Assembly (NCBI GenBank): GCA_021794595.1
Contig: JAJYQN010000051.1
Coordinates: forward strand, 23,245 to 69,619
DNA: 46,375 bases
Source: Pseudomonadota bacterium
Lineage (GTDB): Bacteria > Pseudomonadota > Gammaproteobacteria > Acidiferrobacterales > Acidiferrobacteraceae
Direction of reading: 5' to 3'
The first letter of the stretch is position 1. Each line of letters starts with the position of its first letter. The translations under genes and the position numbers were made by a program. Under the pieces are notes generated by a model. It made no database searches. It saw nothing but the letters and a program-made list of their open reading frames with translations, and had not been told where the DNA came from. This document shows positions 1-8,488 of this stretch, piece after piece.

Positions 1-138
1 CACATAACCGCCGCCGACGAACTGCCGACCAATCAAGCGCACTTCCGCCGCCTTGGTCATCGCATCCGCCGCTTCGATAGCCGGCACCAGTCCCCGTGTT
101 TCGATCATGCCCAACGCAATACCCGTTACATCTGCCAT
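1..138 (-). CDS. csoS1: Carboxysome shell protein CsoS1 (BMC hexamer), partial
   Basis: This is the first 46 codons of a BMC-domain shell protein, cut off by the left edge of the window. The start [16 protein letters not shown] and the following [14 protein letters not shown] are typical of CsoS1A/B/C, the hexamers that tile the facets of the alpha-carboxysome and let bicarbonate and sugar phosphates pass. The ATG is preceded by a good GGAGGA ribosome-binding site. It lies 39 bp downstream of csoS4B at the distal end of the operon. Further csoS1 paralogues would be expected beyond the edge, as in Halothiobacillus, but cannot be seen here. Which paralogue this is cannot be told from the fragment. 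Confidence 0.95.
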   Translation of the reverse strand, partial: MADVTGIALGMIETRGLVPAIEAADAMTKAAEVRLIGRQFVGGGYV

Positions 139-177
139 TTTCGTTCCTCCTGTCCGGACCCACTCTAAAAACCTGCC

Positions 178-423
178 TTACGGCTCCCAAAAATCGATGA
201 TCCCGCCGATGGTAAGATCGGTAAGGACCCCGAAGTCCCCCTGGGCGTATCGCGCTGCCGATCCCGCCACCGTGAAGACCCATTTGCCAGCGGGAACCCC
301 CACGGGGTCCGTCGCTACGCTCAGCTTGCCATCAATATCCGCTAGCACCCGCAGGGAGCTTTGCTTCAGCCCCGGAACCCGCCTGGTTATCACCAGATCC
401 GAAACCACCCGCATAATCTCCAT
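178..423 (-). CDS. csoS4B: Carboxysome vertex protein CsoS4B
   Basis: The 81-residue product belongs to the CcmL/EutN family, whose pentamers cap the vertices of the icosahedral carboxysome shell. The start MEIMRVVSDLVITRRVPG and the end DLTIGGIIDFWEP match the family, as does the length. The gene starts two bases after the stop of csoS4A, so the two are almost certainly translationally coupled. The second paralogue in the operon is conventionally called CsoS4B. It carries the central GVPAGKWVFTVAGSAAR strand-loop segment where CsoS4A has GCIPGDWVICVGSSAAR. Function is inferred from family and operon position. Confidence 0.95.
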   Translation of the reverse strand: MEIMRVVSDLVITRRVPGLKQSSLRVLADIDGKLSVATDPVGVPAGKWVFTVAGSAARYAQGDFGVLTDLTIGGIIDFWEP

Positions 424-424
424 C

Positions 425-676
425 TCACTCGGGCTTCCAGTTGTCGATGATCCCGATAATGGTGAGATCCGAGGGGTACTCCTTACTCCCCGCGGCCTCG
501 CGCGCGGCCGACGAGCCCACGCATATCACCCAGTCACCGGGAATACACCCGACCGAATCCACGGCCACCGAGCGCAAACCGCCCTCCCGTTCCTGCACCA
601 CAAGGAGTGGGCGGTGCCCCATCTCGGCGATGCGGTTCGTCGACACCAGCGTCTTCTCAACCCGCATAATCTTCAT
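425..676 (-). CDS. csoS4A: Carboxysome vertex protein CsoS4A
   Basis: An 83-residue CcmL/EutN-family pentamer that closes the carboxysome vertices. It begins MKIMRVEKTLVSTNRIAEMG and ends DLTIIGIIDNWKPE, the hallmark ends of CsoS4A. Its ATG overlaps the stop of csoSCA by 4 bp (ATGA), and csoS4B follows after one base, so csoSCA, csoS4A and csoS4B form one tightly coupled block. The pair are about half identical by eye, consistent with the old duplication found in all alpha-carboxysome operons. No anomaly was seen. Confidence 0.95.
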   Translation of the reverse strand: MKIMRVEKTLVSTNRIAEMGHRPLLVVQEREGGLRSVAVDSVGCIPGDWVICVGSSAAREAAGSKEYPSDLTIIGIIDNWKPE

Positions 677-2238
677 GCCAAGCCAACCTCCTCGAAAGTG
701 CCGCCCAGGGGCAGATTCTGAATACTGCCATGCAAATACAGCAAGCTCTGGGCCGCAAGCTCCGGGTAGCGATGACGAATCGCCGCGGCCACCCGCCGAA
801 TCTTGTCCTGCATTCGCTCCCGACTCCCCGGAACCCGCGCATCAAATCGATAGCGCAGCATCATCGGGATCGGTAAGCCACGCTCCAAATTCAGATGGCG
901 AAAAATTTTCACACCGACATCCAGATCTGGCGCGCCCTCCTCCACCGTATCCAGATGGGCGTAATAGGCAATATTCCGGACCTGAACTTCCTGAAACCCG
1001 TTACCAACACCTATAAAATACTCACCGTGTCCCGCATCGGCGTACCACCCGCCGTGATACTGCCCCACATACTCAATCTGACTTAGATTATTGATGAGTA
1101 AGGTCGCTATAAGCCGCCGCATCCCATCATGAGGCACACCCGCCCCCTGCCCCCAGCCGACCGTCTCGCTCGCCGCCCGAATCGCGTCATAGACCGCAAG
1201 ACAGGCTCGATCCGCGTCCAAATCCAAGGTCTTCCGATACAGTGCGGCGCTATCCACATAGCGATACGCGCTTAAATCCCCGTTTGCGTCCGGCACATGA
1301 ATACGGATGCTGTCGGTATCCGTATCAACCCCGATCAGCAGAAGATCGGTGCTGGCCCCGCAGCAAAACGCGTTTTCAATCGCCTCGCGAAACTGATGGA
1401 GGCGCTCCAACGCCGCCTCGACCGCGACCCTCTCGTTACTGCCGTGCGCGGCGCAGCCCTCATGCGTCGGATCCAACGAGCTCCCATGGTAGACCGCCAC
1501 CTTGAGATACCGCGTATTCGCATCGGCGGTCGTCGGAAAACCCTCCCGAAACCGCCGCAGCTCCGCGTCCTCCCAGTGCTGCGTATCCGCCTCGACATCG
1601 AACAAGGTCCCGGCAAAGGCGCTCCGCCGTACCAGATCCGAGGCCGGTACACGCAAAATGTAAGGAAACAAGCCCTTCAATCGGCCGTCAGAACAGGCCG
1701 ATACATTCATCGCGTGAAAACCGCAGTCCACCAATAACGAATCAAAACTCTGCCCGGCCGCCGCTTCCGCCTGAATACGCGCCGAAAATCGCTCAATCGC
1801 TGCCGTCGCCACCGAGAAGGTGGCCGCGGCGTGCAGGGCGCCGATATCCGGCCCCCGCACCCAAGCCCGCTCCAACAAGGACTCCGGCAGCGGCAAGCCT
1901 AATCGACCCTGCGCCAACTCCTGCGCCCGGCGTGGGAAATCTACCCCGCGCGGCACGCCCGAAATCTCCTGCAAGGCTGGGACGATCGCCTCGAACTGCG
2001 CCTTAATGTCCTGTTCGCACTGATAAAGCCGGGCATTCTCCTGGCGCTGCGCCAAACCATGCCTACAGGCCTGCCCGGGAAGCGTCCCGCACGCCGGATG
2101 CTGAGCACCTAGAGCTAAGGCATTCATAGCTCCCTCCGGCGGGCCTTCGCGCTCTGCGAGTGCGCGGGCCATGGCCACCGGGGCCTGTCGCGCCGCAGAC
2201 CGTCCATGTCGAAGGGCCCAGGATTTGCGCGTATCCAT
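673..2238 (-). CDS. csoSCA: Carboxysomal carbonic anhydrase CsoSCA
   Basis: This is the shell-associated epsilon/beta-class carbonic anhydrase that converts bicarbonate to CO2 next to RuBisCO. With the ATG at 2238 the protein has 521 residues. The zinc ligands and catalytic dyad are recognisable. Cys182, Asp184 and Arg186 lie in SACSDGR, His251 in VAVYHG and Cys262 in HEGCAAHGSNE. Their spacing (69 and 80 residues from the first Cys) equals that of Halothiobacillus C173/H242/C253. The C-terminal part (NLSQIEYVGQYHGGWY, AYYAHLDTVEEGAPDLDVG, PGSRERMQDKIRR) is also conserved. An in-frame TTG at 2280 would add 14 residues. I prefer the ATG because MDTRKSW resembles the MNTRN start of homologues and no Shine-Dalgarno sequence precedes the TTG. 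It sits between csoS2 and csoS4A. Confidence 0.95.
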   Translation of the reverse strand: MDTRKSWALRHGRSAARQAPVAMARALAEREGPPEGAMNALALGAQHPACGTLPGQACRHGLAQRQENARLYQCEQDIKAQFEAIVPALQEISGVPRGVDFPRRAQELAQGRLGLPLPESLLERAWVRGPDIGALHAAATFSVATAAIERFSARIQAEAAAGQSFDSLLVDCGFHAMNVSACSDGRLKGLFPYILRVPASDLVRRSAFAGTLFDVEADTQHWEDAELRRFREGFPTTADANTRYLKVAVYHGSSLDPTHEGCAAHGSNERVAVEAALERLHQFREAIENAFCCGASTDLLLIGVDTDTDSIRIHVPDANGDLSAYRYVDSAALYRKTLDLDADRACLAVYDAIRAASETVGWGQGAGVPHDGMRRLIATLLINNLSQIEYVGQYHGGWYADAGHGEYFIGVGNGFQEVQVRNIAYYAHLDTVEEGAPDLDVGVKIFRHLNLERGLPIPMMLRYRFDARVPGSRERMQDKIRRVAAAIRHRYPELAAQSLLYLHGSIQNLPLGGTFEEVGLA

Positions 2239-2296
2239 GGCCGCTAGCCCCGACCGTCCGGGCGCCCGCTGCGTCGACAACGCGACGCGACCCGAA

Positions 2297-4792
2297 TCAT
2301 CCCCGCGCTCCGCCAGAATAGGTCACGAGCGAACCACTCCGGGTGTTGCCACTACTGCCCGTAACCTTGCCATCCGGTACCGGCACCGCCAACGGCTGGT
2401 CCTTATTTTTAGCCGCCGACATCGTGCACGTGCGCGCCACGCCCCGCTGAGTGGGGTTACGACCCTGGGCCCAGTGGCCTTCGGTGCCCGTGACCTGCTG
2501 GCTCCGACTCCAATCGTCACCGGTAATTTGGTGCGCGCCTGGTGCCGGCGGCTCCTGTTGTCCCTCGGACTGCACGGCCGGCGGCGCGCTCTCGGGTACC
2601 GATACCGCACTGGCATCCCGCGACCGAAACTCCGGCGTCCCCGTGACCAGGCCGCGCGCGAGATCCACCGGACCGGTAATGCGTCGGCCCATTTCGGCGT
2701 TCCCCGTCACCTGCGACCGCCCCTGCCGGGACGGCGGAATGATGCTGAAGTCCTCGGGCACCGCAGGACTCGCCACAGCCGCGGCCGGGCGCGGACTCAC
2801 GTACCGCCGGCTCGCGACCGCGCCCGCCGACGAGGGCTGGCCCTGCATCTTCTCTAACTGCGCTTCAAGCTCCTGCACTCGGGCCTTGCAACCACAAGCC
2901 GCACAGTCGCCGCCGGCCGCCGGCACCTTATCCCGGGCGCTACGCGCTGCCGCCTGGGAAAAGTGCAACTCCTCCCCCGCATACGGGGTGCCGGAAACCG
3001 CCACGTGCGCACCTGCCTCGTTGCCGGTGACATCCGGGGCCGGACCCAAAGCCGGCCCACTCACGAGCTGGCCGCGGCCGGTCCTGGTCAAGGCGACCTT
3101 GGAGGCCTCGGCCTGAGGCACGCTGTCGCACTGGGCGTAGTGCTCACGCCCGTAATAATCGATCCCGGTGACGGGCAGGCATCCGCCGCGCTCGTCACCT
3201 GTCGTTTTTGGGAGACGATCCATCCCCGTTCCCGTCACGACAGAGCCGTTTAAGTTGGTCATGGTCTGCACCTTGTCCGTACCGCCGCCGCAAAGGCGGG
3301 GGGCTACATAGCCCGCACCGGTGACGCGCTGACAAGATCCAGGCTCGTTACCAGTGACCTTCTCCGAACGCTCCACCAAATTTCCGGTGATGCGCTGACC
3401 CTTCCGAGTATCGGTCTCCTCAACCTTAGCTGGCCTTGTCGGCTCAGCCTCGGTTCGACACGTGGCCCGAAAGGTCTCCTGACTCAAGTACTCGATGCCC
3501 GTCACCGTGCGGCACGCACCCGCTTCGAGCCCCGTGATCCGAGAACTCGCATCGGCAGCCGTGCCTGTGACCCCGGTACCTCGAAAGGTGTGGGTCTCGG
3601 CGACCTTCTTCGGCACACCGTTTATCGTCATGCGCGCCGCGCCGCCATCGGAATACTGAGAACCCGTAATCTTCTGCGCGGCGCCAATCTCAGCGCCCGT
3701 AGCCCGACCAAGCCTAGCCTCATCGCTTCCCGATACCGGCACTTGCCGACGCTCGGTCAAACCCACAGCCACCTTGTCTGGACGGGCCGGGGCTTCGGTC
3801 TTACAAAATGATTGGAAATTCTCGAGACTCAGATACTCGGTCCCCGTGACGCCACGGCAAGCCCCCGCCTCGTCACCCGTGACACCTCCCGCGCGCCCGA
3901 CCTGGGTACCGGTCACCGCCACATGCTTCGCCGTGCTCCCCACGCCCACTTTCGCGGGATTAGGGGTCGCTCGCGTCCCACAAAACCGCGAATAATGCTC
4001 TGCGCCCGTATACTCGGTGCCCGTGATGCTCCGGCAACTCCCGGCCTCGACCCCGGTGACGGCATGATTCCGATCAACCAGCGTTCCGCTCACCGTACCG
4101 CCGGCTGCCGTTGTGCTAATCTCGACCTTTTGCGGCGCCCTAAACTTCCGAGAACGTTGTTGTCCGGTCGGACGCGCCGGCTTTGCTGACCCGCGCCCGT
4201 GCTTCGCCAGTTCCTCGCGGTGTAACCGCGCAAACTCGTGAGTATTCCCGGTCTCCAGATACCGCAGCCGAGCGGCCGCCGAACTTAAGCCACGCATCAC
4301 GTTCAGGGCGACCTTCCCGCGATTCGCGAGCGAACGCCGCCGTGCCTTGCATAAGGTCCGCACCGATCCGTCGCGCCCGCCAAAAACCTCGGGATGGGTC
4401 TCCGCAATCTCGCAGACCGAATCAAGAAACTCTTCCTCGACCCCAGGCACCAAAGGCGGGGCAGTCCGCGTCTCGGGCGCCTTAGCGGGAGGGGTAGACG
4501 GTGAGCGCCCTGGCGCCTGACGCTGGCCAGGATCTGACCAGCACTGGGCGCCAGCGCAACGCGCGGCGCGATACGCCAAAGCGGCTTCCCGTCCACGAGG
4601 TTTCGCGACCTGGCCCTCGGCCTTCACCGGCCCAGGCGTCACCGCCGAAGCCATGGGCTTCGTCTTGGGCACATCCTTCCGAACGGCGGGCCGTCCCTGC
4701 TGTCCACCCTGCTTACGCAAGGCCTGCTGACGCCGCATTTCCTGCGCCAGCTCACGGCCGCGCAAGCCACCGGATGAGGATAAGTCAGACAT
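2297..4792 (-). CDS. csoS2: Carboxysome assembly scaffold CsoS2
   Basis: CsoS2 is the disordered scaffold that links RuBisCO to the shell; here it has 831 residues. The N-terminal region carries Rubisco-binding basic helices (GRELAQEMRRQQALRKQG, TLCKARRRSLANRGK, EFARLHREELAKHGRG). The middle region has the repeated VTG motifs with paired cysteines (for example AGSCRSITGTEYTG). The C-terminal region ends in the shell-anchoring peptide GSSGN...SLVTYSGGARG. I chose the ATG at 4792 because GAGAGGGGGAC precedes it; an in-frame GTG at 4822 would add 10 residues. The gene carries a -1 frameshift signal at 3167-3212 (listed separately), which predicts a 532-residue short form (CsoS2A-like) besides the full-length form. 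It lies between cbbS and csoSCA. Confidence 0.96.
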   Translation of the reverse strand: MSDLSSSGGLRGRELAQEMRRQQALRKQGGQQGRPAVRKDVPKTKPMASAVTPGPVKAEGQVAKPRGREAALAYRAARCAGAQCWSDPGQRQAPGRSPSTPPAKAPETRTAPPLVPGVEEEFLDSVCEIAETHPEVFGGRDGSVRTLCKARRRSLANRGKVALNVMRGLSSAAARLRYLETGNTHEFARLHREELAKHGRGSAKPARPTGQQRSRKFRAPQKVEISTTAAGGTVSGTLVDRNHAVTGVEAGSCRSITGTEYTGAEHYSRFCGTRATPNPAKVGVGSTAKHVAVTGTQVGRAGGVTGDEAGACRGVTGTEYLSLENFQSFCKTEAPARPDKVAVGLTERRQVPVSGSDEARLGRATGAEIGAAQKITGSQYSDGGAARMTINGVPKKVAETHTFRGTGVTGTAADASSRITGLEAGACRTVTGIEYLSQETFRATCRTEAEPTRPAKVEETDTRKGQRITGNLVERSEKVTGNEPGSCQRVTGAGYVAPRLCGGGTDKVQTMTNLNGSVVTGTGMDRLPKTTGDERGGCLPVTGIDYYGREHYAQCDSVPQAEASKVALTRTGRGQLVSGPALGPAPDVTGNEAGAHVAVSGTPYAGEELHFSQAAARSARDKVPAAGGDCAACGCKARVQELEAQLEKMQGQPSSAGAVASRRYVSPRPAAAVASPAVPEDFSIIPPSRQGRSQVTGNAEMGRRITGPVDLARGLVTGTPEFRSRDASAVSVPESAPPAVQSEGQQEPPAPGAHQITGDDWSRSQQVTGTEGHWAQGRNPTQRGVARTCTMSAAKNKDQPLAVPVPDGKVTGSSGNTRSGSLVTYSGGARG
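3167..3212 (-). promoter_or_regulatory. Programmed -1 ribosomal frameshift signal in csoS2
   Basis: On the minus strand the in-frame codons CTC CCA AAA ACG contain the heptamer C CCA AAA (3212-3206), a canonical X XXY YYZ slippery site. After a 6-nt spacer, GGTGACG (3199-3193) can pair perfectly with CGTCACC (3173-3167), with a possible inner 3-bp stem GGC/GCC. In the -1 frame the ribosome reads AAC GAC AGG and then TGA (3197-3195), adding Asn-Asp-Arg and stopping. Known fact: Halothiobacillus csoS2 makes CsoS2A and CsoS2B by -1 frameshifting at a slippery site plus a 3' structure. Part of the stem comes from codons for the repeated VTG motif, so the hairpin alone would be weak evidence. The combination is strong. 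Confidence 0.8.
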
Positions 4793-4854
4793 AATGTCCC
4801 CCTCTCGGGCCGCGTCCGACACATGCCGGATCCGCCCGAATCATCTAACAAGCT

Positions 4855-5187
4855 TTAGGAGCCCCGATACACCACAAAAGATAGGCCTTGGCTCTGCGTG
4901 TAATTGTCATAGCCAATGAGCCGCACCAAATGGTTCGGATATTCCCGCCGGCATGCCTCAAGCTCGGCCAGGATCGCATCCACATTGCGCTCACCGAACA
5001 TGGGCAACTTCCACATGTACCAGTAGTACGCAAACGAGCGGCTAGGTTCGACATGCTCGACCGAGGGATTCCAACCCTGCGCTACGATGTACTGAATCTG
5101 CCCACGAATCTGATCGGCAGACATGGGGGGCAGATACGAAAACGTCTCGTACCGACGGGCTTGCTTATACTCTTGCATTTCAGCCAT
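4855..5187 (-). CDS. cbbS: RuBisCO small subunit, form IA
   Basis: The 110-residue RuBisCO small subunit caps the L8 core to give the L8S8 holoenzyme. [22 protein letters not shown] and the central [18 protein letters not shown] are typical of carboxysomal form IAc enzymes. The ATG is preceded by GGAAGGAGG at good distance. It lies 39 bp downstream of cbbL and upstream of csoS2, the standard order for alpha-carboxysome operons. Confidence 0.97.
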   Translation of the reverse strand: MAEMQEYKQARRYETFSYLPPMSADQIRGQIQYIVAQGWNPSVEHVEPSRSFAYYWYMWKLPMFGERNVDAILAELEACRREYPNHLVRLIGYDNYTQSQGLSFVVYRGS

Positions 5188-5226
5188 AACGACCTCCTTC
5201 CTGAATGACGCGTCTAATCCCCGAAA

Positions 5227-6645
5227 CTAGCGGTTCTGGCCGTCGAGCTTATCGACGGTATCGAACTCGAACTTAATTTCTTTCCAGGTCTCCAGGGCAA
5301 TCTTAAGCTCGGGCGAATGACGTGCCGCATTCGTCAGGATCTCTTTGCCTTCCTTCTCGATATCGACGCCCCGATTGCGGGCCTCGACGCAGGCCTCGAG
5401 GGCCACGCGGTTGGCCGCAGCGCCAGCGGCGTTGCCCCACGGATGGCCGAGCGTACCGCCACCGAATTGAAGCACGGAATCATCCCCGAAGATCGCGACC
5501 AGTGCCGGCATATGCCATACATGGATACCGCCGGAGGCAACCGCAAAAACGCCAGGCATGGAGCCCCAGTCCTGATCAAAGAAGATCCCGCGACTGCGGT
5601 CTTCAGGAATAAAGGATTCCCGCAGAAGGTCGATCCAACCGAGGGTCGAGGCCCGGTCGCCTTCCAGCTTCCCGACCACGGTCCCGGTATGGAGATGGTC
5701 GCCGCCGGAAAGACGCAGCGCCTTGGTCAATACTCGGAAGTGAATACCATGGTGCGGATTGCGATCGATCACCGCATGCATGGCGCGATGGACATGCAAA
5801 AGCAGGCCGTTCTTACGGCACCAGCGCGCAAGACCCGTGTTCGCGCAGAACCCCCCCGTGAGGTAGTCGTGCATCACAATGGGCATCTTCAGTTCTTTCG
5901 CGAACTCGGCCCGCTCGTACATCTCTTCCGGCGACGGCGCCGTGCAATTTAAGTAATGTCCCTTGCGCTCTCCGGTCTGGGCCTCGGCATTGTGGATAGC
6001 GTCAGCGACAAAAAGGAAACGGTCGCGCCAACGCATGAAGGGCTGCGAGTTGACGTTCTCGTCATCCTTCGTGAAATCCAAGCCCCCACGCAAGGCCTCA
6101 TAGACGGCGCGCCCATAGTTCTTGGCGGACAGACCGAGCTTCGGCTTGATGGTACAGCCCAAAAGCGGACGGCCGTACTTGTCCATCTTGTCCCGCTCCA
6201 CCTGGATACCGTGCGGCGGACCGTTACAGGTCATAACGAAGTGCAGCGGGAAGCGAACGTCCTCCAAACGTAAGGCGCGCACGGCTTTGAAGCCAAAGAC
6301 GTTACCCACCAACGAGGTAAAGACGTTGACCACCGAACCCTCTTCAAAGAGGTCGATGGGATAAGCAATAAAGGCATAGAAGGCGCTATCGTCGCCCGGA
6401 ACATCTTCGATCCGGTAGGCGCGGCCCTTGTAATAATCCATATCGGTAAGCAGGTCGGTCCAGACAGTCGTCCAGGTACCGGTGGAGGATTCTGCAGCGA
6501 CAGCCGCTGCCGCCTCTTCCCGGTCAACGCCAGGCTGAGGGATAATTTTGAAACAAGCCAGAATATCTGAGTCCAAAGGCACGTAGTCAGGAGCCCAATA
6601 AGTCTGGCGGTACTCCTTGACGCCGGCTTCATATTTACCAGCCAT
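5227..6645 (-). CDS. cbbL: RuBisCO large subunit, form IA
   Basis: The 472-residue large subunit fixes CO2 onto ribulose-1,5-bisphosphate in the Calvin cycle. The active-site segments are intact. TIKPKLGLS holds the catalytic lysine (Lys167), and GLDFTKDDE holds the carbamylated Lys193 with the Mg ligands Asp195 and Glu196. [12 protein letters not shown] and the loop-6 segment [11 protein letters not shown] are also present. Length and motifs fit form IA packaged in alpha-carboxysomes. The ATG follows a strong AGGAGG. It is the promoter-proximal gene of the carboxysome operon and divergent from cbbR, which probably controls it. Confidence 0.98.
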   Translation of the reverse strand: MAGKYEAGVKEYRQTYWAPDYVPLDSDILACFKIIPQPGVDREEAAAAVAAESSTGTWTTVWTDLLTDMDYYKGRAYRIEDVPGDDSAFYAFIAYPIDLFEEGSVVNVFTSLVGNVFGFKAVRALRLEDVRFPLHFVMTCNGPPHGIQVERDKMDKYGRPLLGCTIKPKLGLSAKNYGRAVYEALRGGLDFTKDDENVNSQPFMRWRDRFLFVADAIHNAEAQTGERKGHYLNCTAPSPEEMYERAEFAKELKMPIVMHDYLTGGFCANTGLARWCRKNGLLLHVHRAMHAVIDRNPHHGIHFRVLTKALRLSGGDHLHTGTVVGKLEGDRASTLGWIDLLRESFIPEDRSRGIFFDQDWGSMPGVFAVASGGIHVWHMPALVAIFGDDSVLQFGGGTLGHPWGNAAGAAANRVALEACVEARNRGVDIEKEGKEILTNAARHSPELKIALETWKEIKFEFDTVDKLDGQNR

Positions 6646-6965
6646 AGATCCCTCCTAAGGTATCAATCACTCAACTCGACCTGCGAAACTGCATCCCTCG
6701 ATGCACGCCTGCGCTGGCTCTGGAAATGTACGACCGGGATACCCCAATCGCGCTCGCGCCTTCACTGTCGGCGCCACTTATAACCGCTCCGCGTCCGGGG
6801 TGCTTGCTACCGCCCTGTAGACAAATCATGTCCGTTGCGCCACACAGCCTGCTCACACACCCTGGGCGGCGATTTCTGTCCCCGAGGTGGCTCGCGACCA
6901 CCGCTCACAACCTCACGCGTCTTGCGTGAGCGCGCACCGTCCGCTCCACTATCCCTAGCGTAGGA

Positions 6966-7021
6966 AATGTACGGAAGCTACTTCATAGGGTAAAGTAAAA
7001 AGAACTTAACGTTACCTTTTA
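6966..7021 (+). repeat. 56-bp direct repeat, copy A (candidate CbbR site)
   Basis: This AT-rich block matches the block at 7269-7324 at most positions, in the same orientation and 303 bp apart. The best-conserved part is GTAAAGTAAAAAGAA followed by TTAA and GTTA. It includes TAA-N7-TTA at 6996-7008, which resembles the TNA-N7-TNA half-sites described for CbbR. CbbR binding is inference from sequence shape and position. Confidence 0.6.
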
Positions 7022-7268
7022 GAAAAGTAATACCAAGATCTCCGCTCTGCTCGCTCGCTGAACCGCGGCTCCGAGCATCACGGGGTCCGCGCGGCATCTT
7101 AACACGACCAAGGCCCCTGGCGAGTCGTCGGAGACAAACGGCGTTTCCCGTGCCCAATCCCCTTCCATCGCTGATCCCGAGATCAAAACCCTGAGTCGGC
7201 TGGTGGCGCGCTCCTCATGAAGAGGGCACGAACCGTCCGGTCGAGCCGCAATCGGCCTAGCCCGGGGC

Positions 7269-7324
7269 AATGTACAAAGGCCATTTCATAGAGTAAAGTA
7301 AAAAGAAATTAAGGTTATATTATG
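7269..7324 (+). repeat. 56-bp direct repeat, copy B (candidate CbbR site)
   Basis: The second copy of the AT-rich block, ending 14 bp before the TTG start of cbbR. The TAA-N7-TTA arrangement is retained at 7299-7311. Its position suggests that CbbR could control its own gene here, while copy A serves the cbbL side. The block also contains the GGAG that may act as the cbbR ribosome-binding site. Confidence 0.6.
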
Positions 7325-7338
7325 GAGAACTAAAACCT

Positions 7339-8262
7339 TTGTCCGTTCGTCACGTCACCTTACACCAGCTGCGCATCTTCACGGTTCTGGCCCGGCACCT
7401 CAATATGACCCGTGCCGCCCACGAATTGCACCAGACTCCGGCTGCCTTATCAATACAGATCAAACAATTAGCCGCCCATTCAGGAGCCCCGCTCTACGAG
7501 CAAATCGGGAAGAAGCTCTATCTGACAGCCAACGGCGAGGCAGTCGAGCGCGCCGGATGCGACATTCTGCGCCGACTTGAGGCCCTGACTCAGGAACTCG
7601 ATGCCAACCGAAACGTCGAGCGCGGGCTCCTGCGCCTCTCCATTATCTCCACCGCCGAGTATTTCGCTCCCCGCCTAGCCGGGGCCTTCTGTAAAGAGCA
7701 TCCAGGCATCGAAGTCCACCTGGAGATCATCAACCGCGACAGCATTCTCGAGCGCCTGAAGCAAAATTTGGACGATATTTACATCATGGGCCAGGTTCCT
7801 AAAGACATCGACGGTGTCGCTCACCCCTTCCTCGACAACGCGATCGTGGTGATAGCGCCGGCCGGACACCCGCTTGCGGGCGAGACGGACATCGCGCCGG
7901 AGCGTCTGCGTGACGAGCCCTTCATCCTCCGCGAGGAGGGTTCCGGCACCCGCATGACGGCCGAAAACTTCTTCCGCGAACGCAATATCCAGTTGCGGGT
8001 CCGGATGACCATGAGCAGCAACGAAGCCGTCAAACAATTAGTGGCCGGAGGGCTTGGGCTCAGCGTGCTGTCGCGTAACACGGTGGCCGCCGAGGCGAAC
8101 TCCGGGGATATAGCCATCTTGAACGTCCATGGCTTTCCGATCCTCCGCCAATGGCATGCCGTGCACCGGAAGAATAAGCGCCTCTCGGCGGTCGCGGAGC
8201 GATTTCTCGATTTTCTCTTGCAGGGACGAAAATTTACCGAACCGGAACTCACAAAGCCCTGA
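7339..8262 (+). CDS. cbbR: LysR-family transcriptional regulator, CbbR type
   Basis: The 307-residue LysR regulator has an N-terminal winged helix-turn-helix (LHQLRIFTVLARHLNMTRAAHELHQTPAALSIQIKQL is split by family motifs into recognisable helices). A periplasmic-binding-like effector domain follows; EGSGTRMTAENFF and VKQLVAGGLGLSVLS are typical of CbbR. It is divergent from cbbL, the classic place for the activator of Calvin-cycle genes, which senses phosphorylated metabolites. The start is a TTG (7339) with GGAG 11 bp upstream; no ATG fits the alignment better. The name cbbR rests on context plus these motifs. Confidence 0.9.
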   Translation: MSVRHVTLHQLRIFTVLARHLNMTRAAHELHQTPAALSIQIKQLAAHSGAPLYEQIGKKLYLTANGEAVERAGCDILRRLEALTQELDANRNVERGLLRLSIISTAEYFAPRLAGAFCKEHPGIEVHLEIINRDSILERLKQNLDDIYIMGQVPKDIDGVAHPFLDNAIVVIAPAGHPLAGETDIAPERLRDEPFILREEGSGTRMTAENFFRERNIQLRVRMTMSSNEAVKQLVAGGLGLSVLSRNTVAAEANSGDIAILNVHGFPILRQWHAVHRKNKRLSAVAERFLDFLLQGRKFTEPELTKP

Positions 8263-8488
8263 CCGGCTCACGTCCCACAACACAGGGCCACAATTGGGGT
8301 CTAGTGGAAGAGGAATGTCACGGGCGTAATGGGCGCCATTCGCCTCTTGGTATCCGGATGGTCCGAACATACATCGTCCACGGCGCACTCCTACACACGA
8401 TCGCCGTGCGACTTGTCAGGCGGCGGCGCTTCTCGGTAAGGTAGGTTACGCACGCGCCGCTTCTGCCCTCGTATTCAGGACTCGCCCC

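Larger units (their letters stand above)
6646..7338. promoter_or_regulatory. Divergent cbbL/cbbR control region
   Basis: This 693-bp non-coding stretch separates cbbL (minus) from cbbR (plus). It must hold the carboxysome promoter and, by analogy with other cbb operons, CbbR sites. It contains two copies of an AT-rich 56-bp block (6966-7021 and 7269-7324), listed separately. The remaining DNA is GC-rich, and I see no credible gene in it. I could not identify convincing sigma-70 -35/-10 pairs, so transcript starts are not assigned. Confidence 0.6.

Noticed and set aside
441-1016. Long plus-strand frames through the carboxysome genes
   Set aside because: They lie opposite well-conserved csoS4A/csoSCA frames, have proline/serine/arginine-rich content typical of antisense shadows, and have no ribosome-binding sites.
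2171-3116. Plus-strand frames opposite csoS2 of 220-230 residues
   Set aside because: They result from GC-rich repeats in csoS2 read backwards; no family resemblance was seen.
7019-7270. 83-residue minus-strand frame between the two cbb repeats
   Set aside because: No homology, poor start context, and it fills exactly the GC-rich DNA between repeats, where long frames arise by chance.
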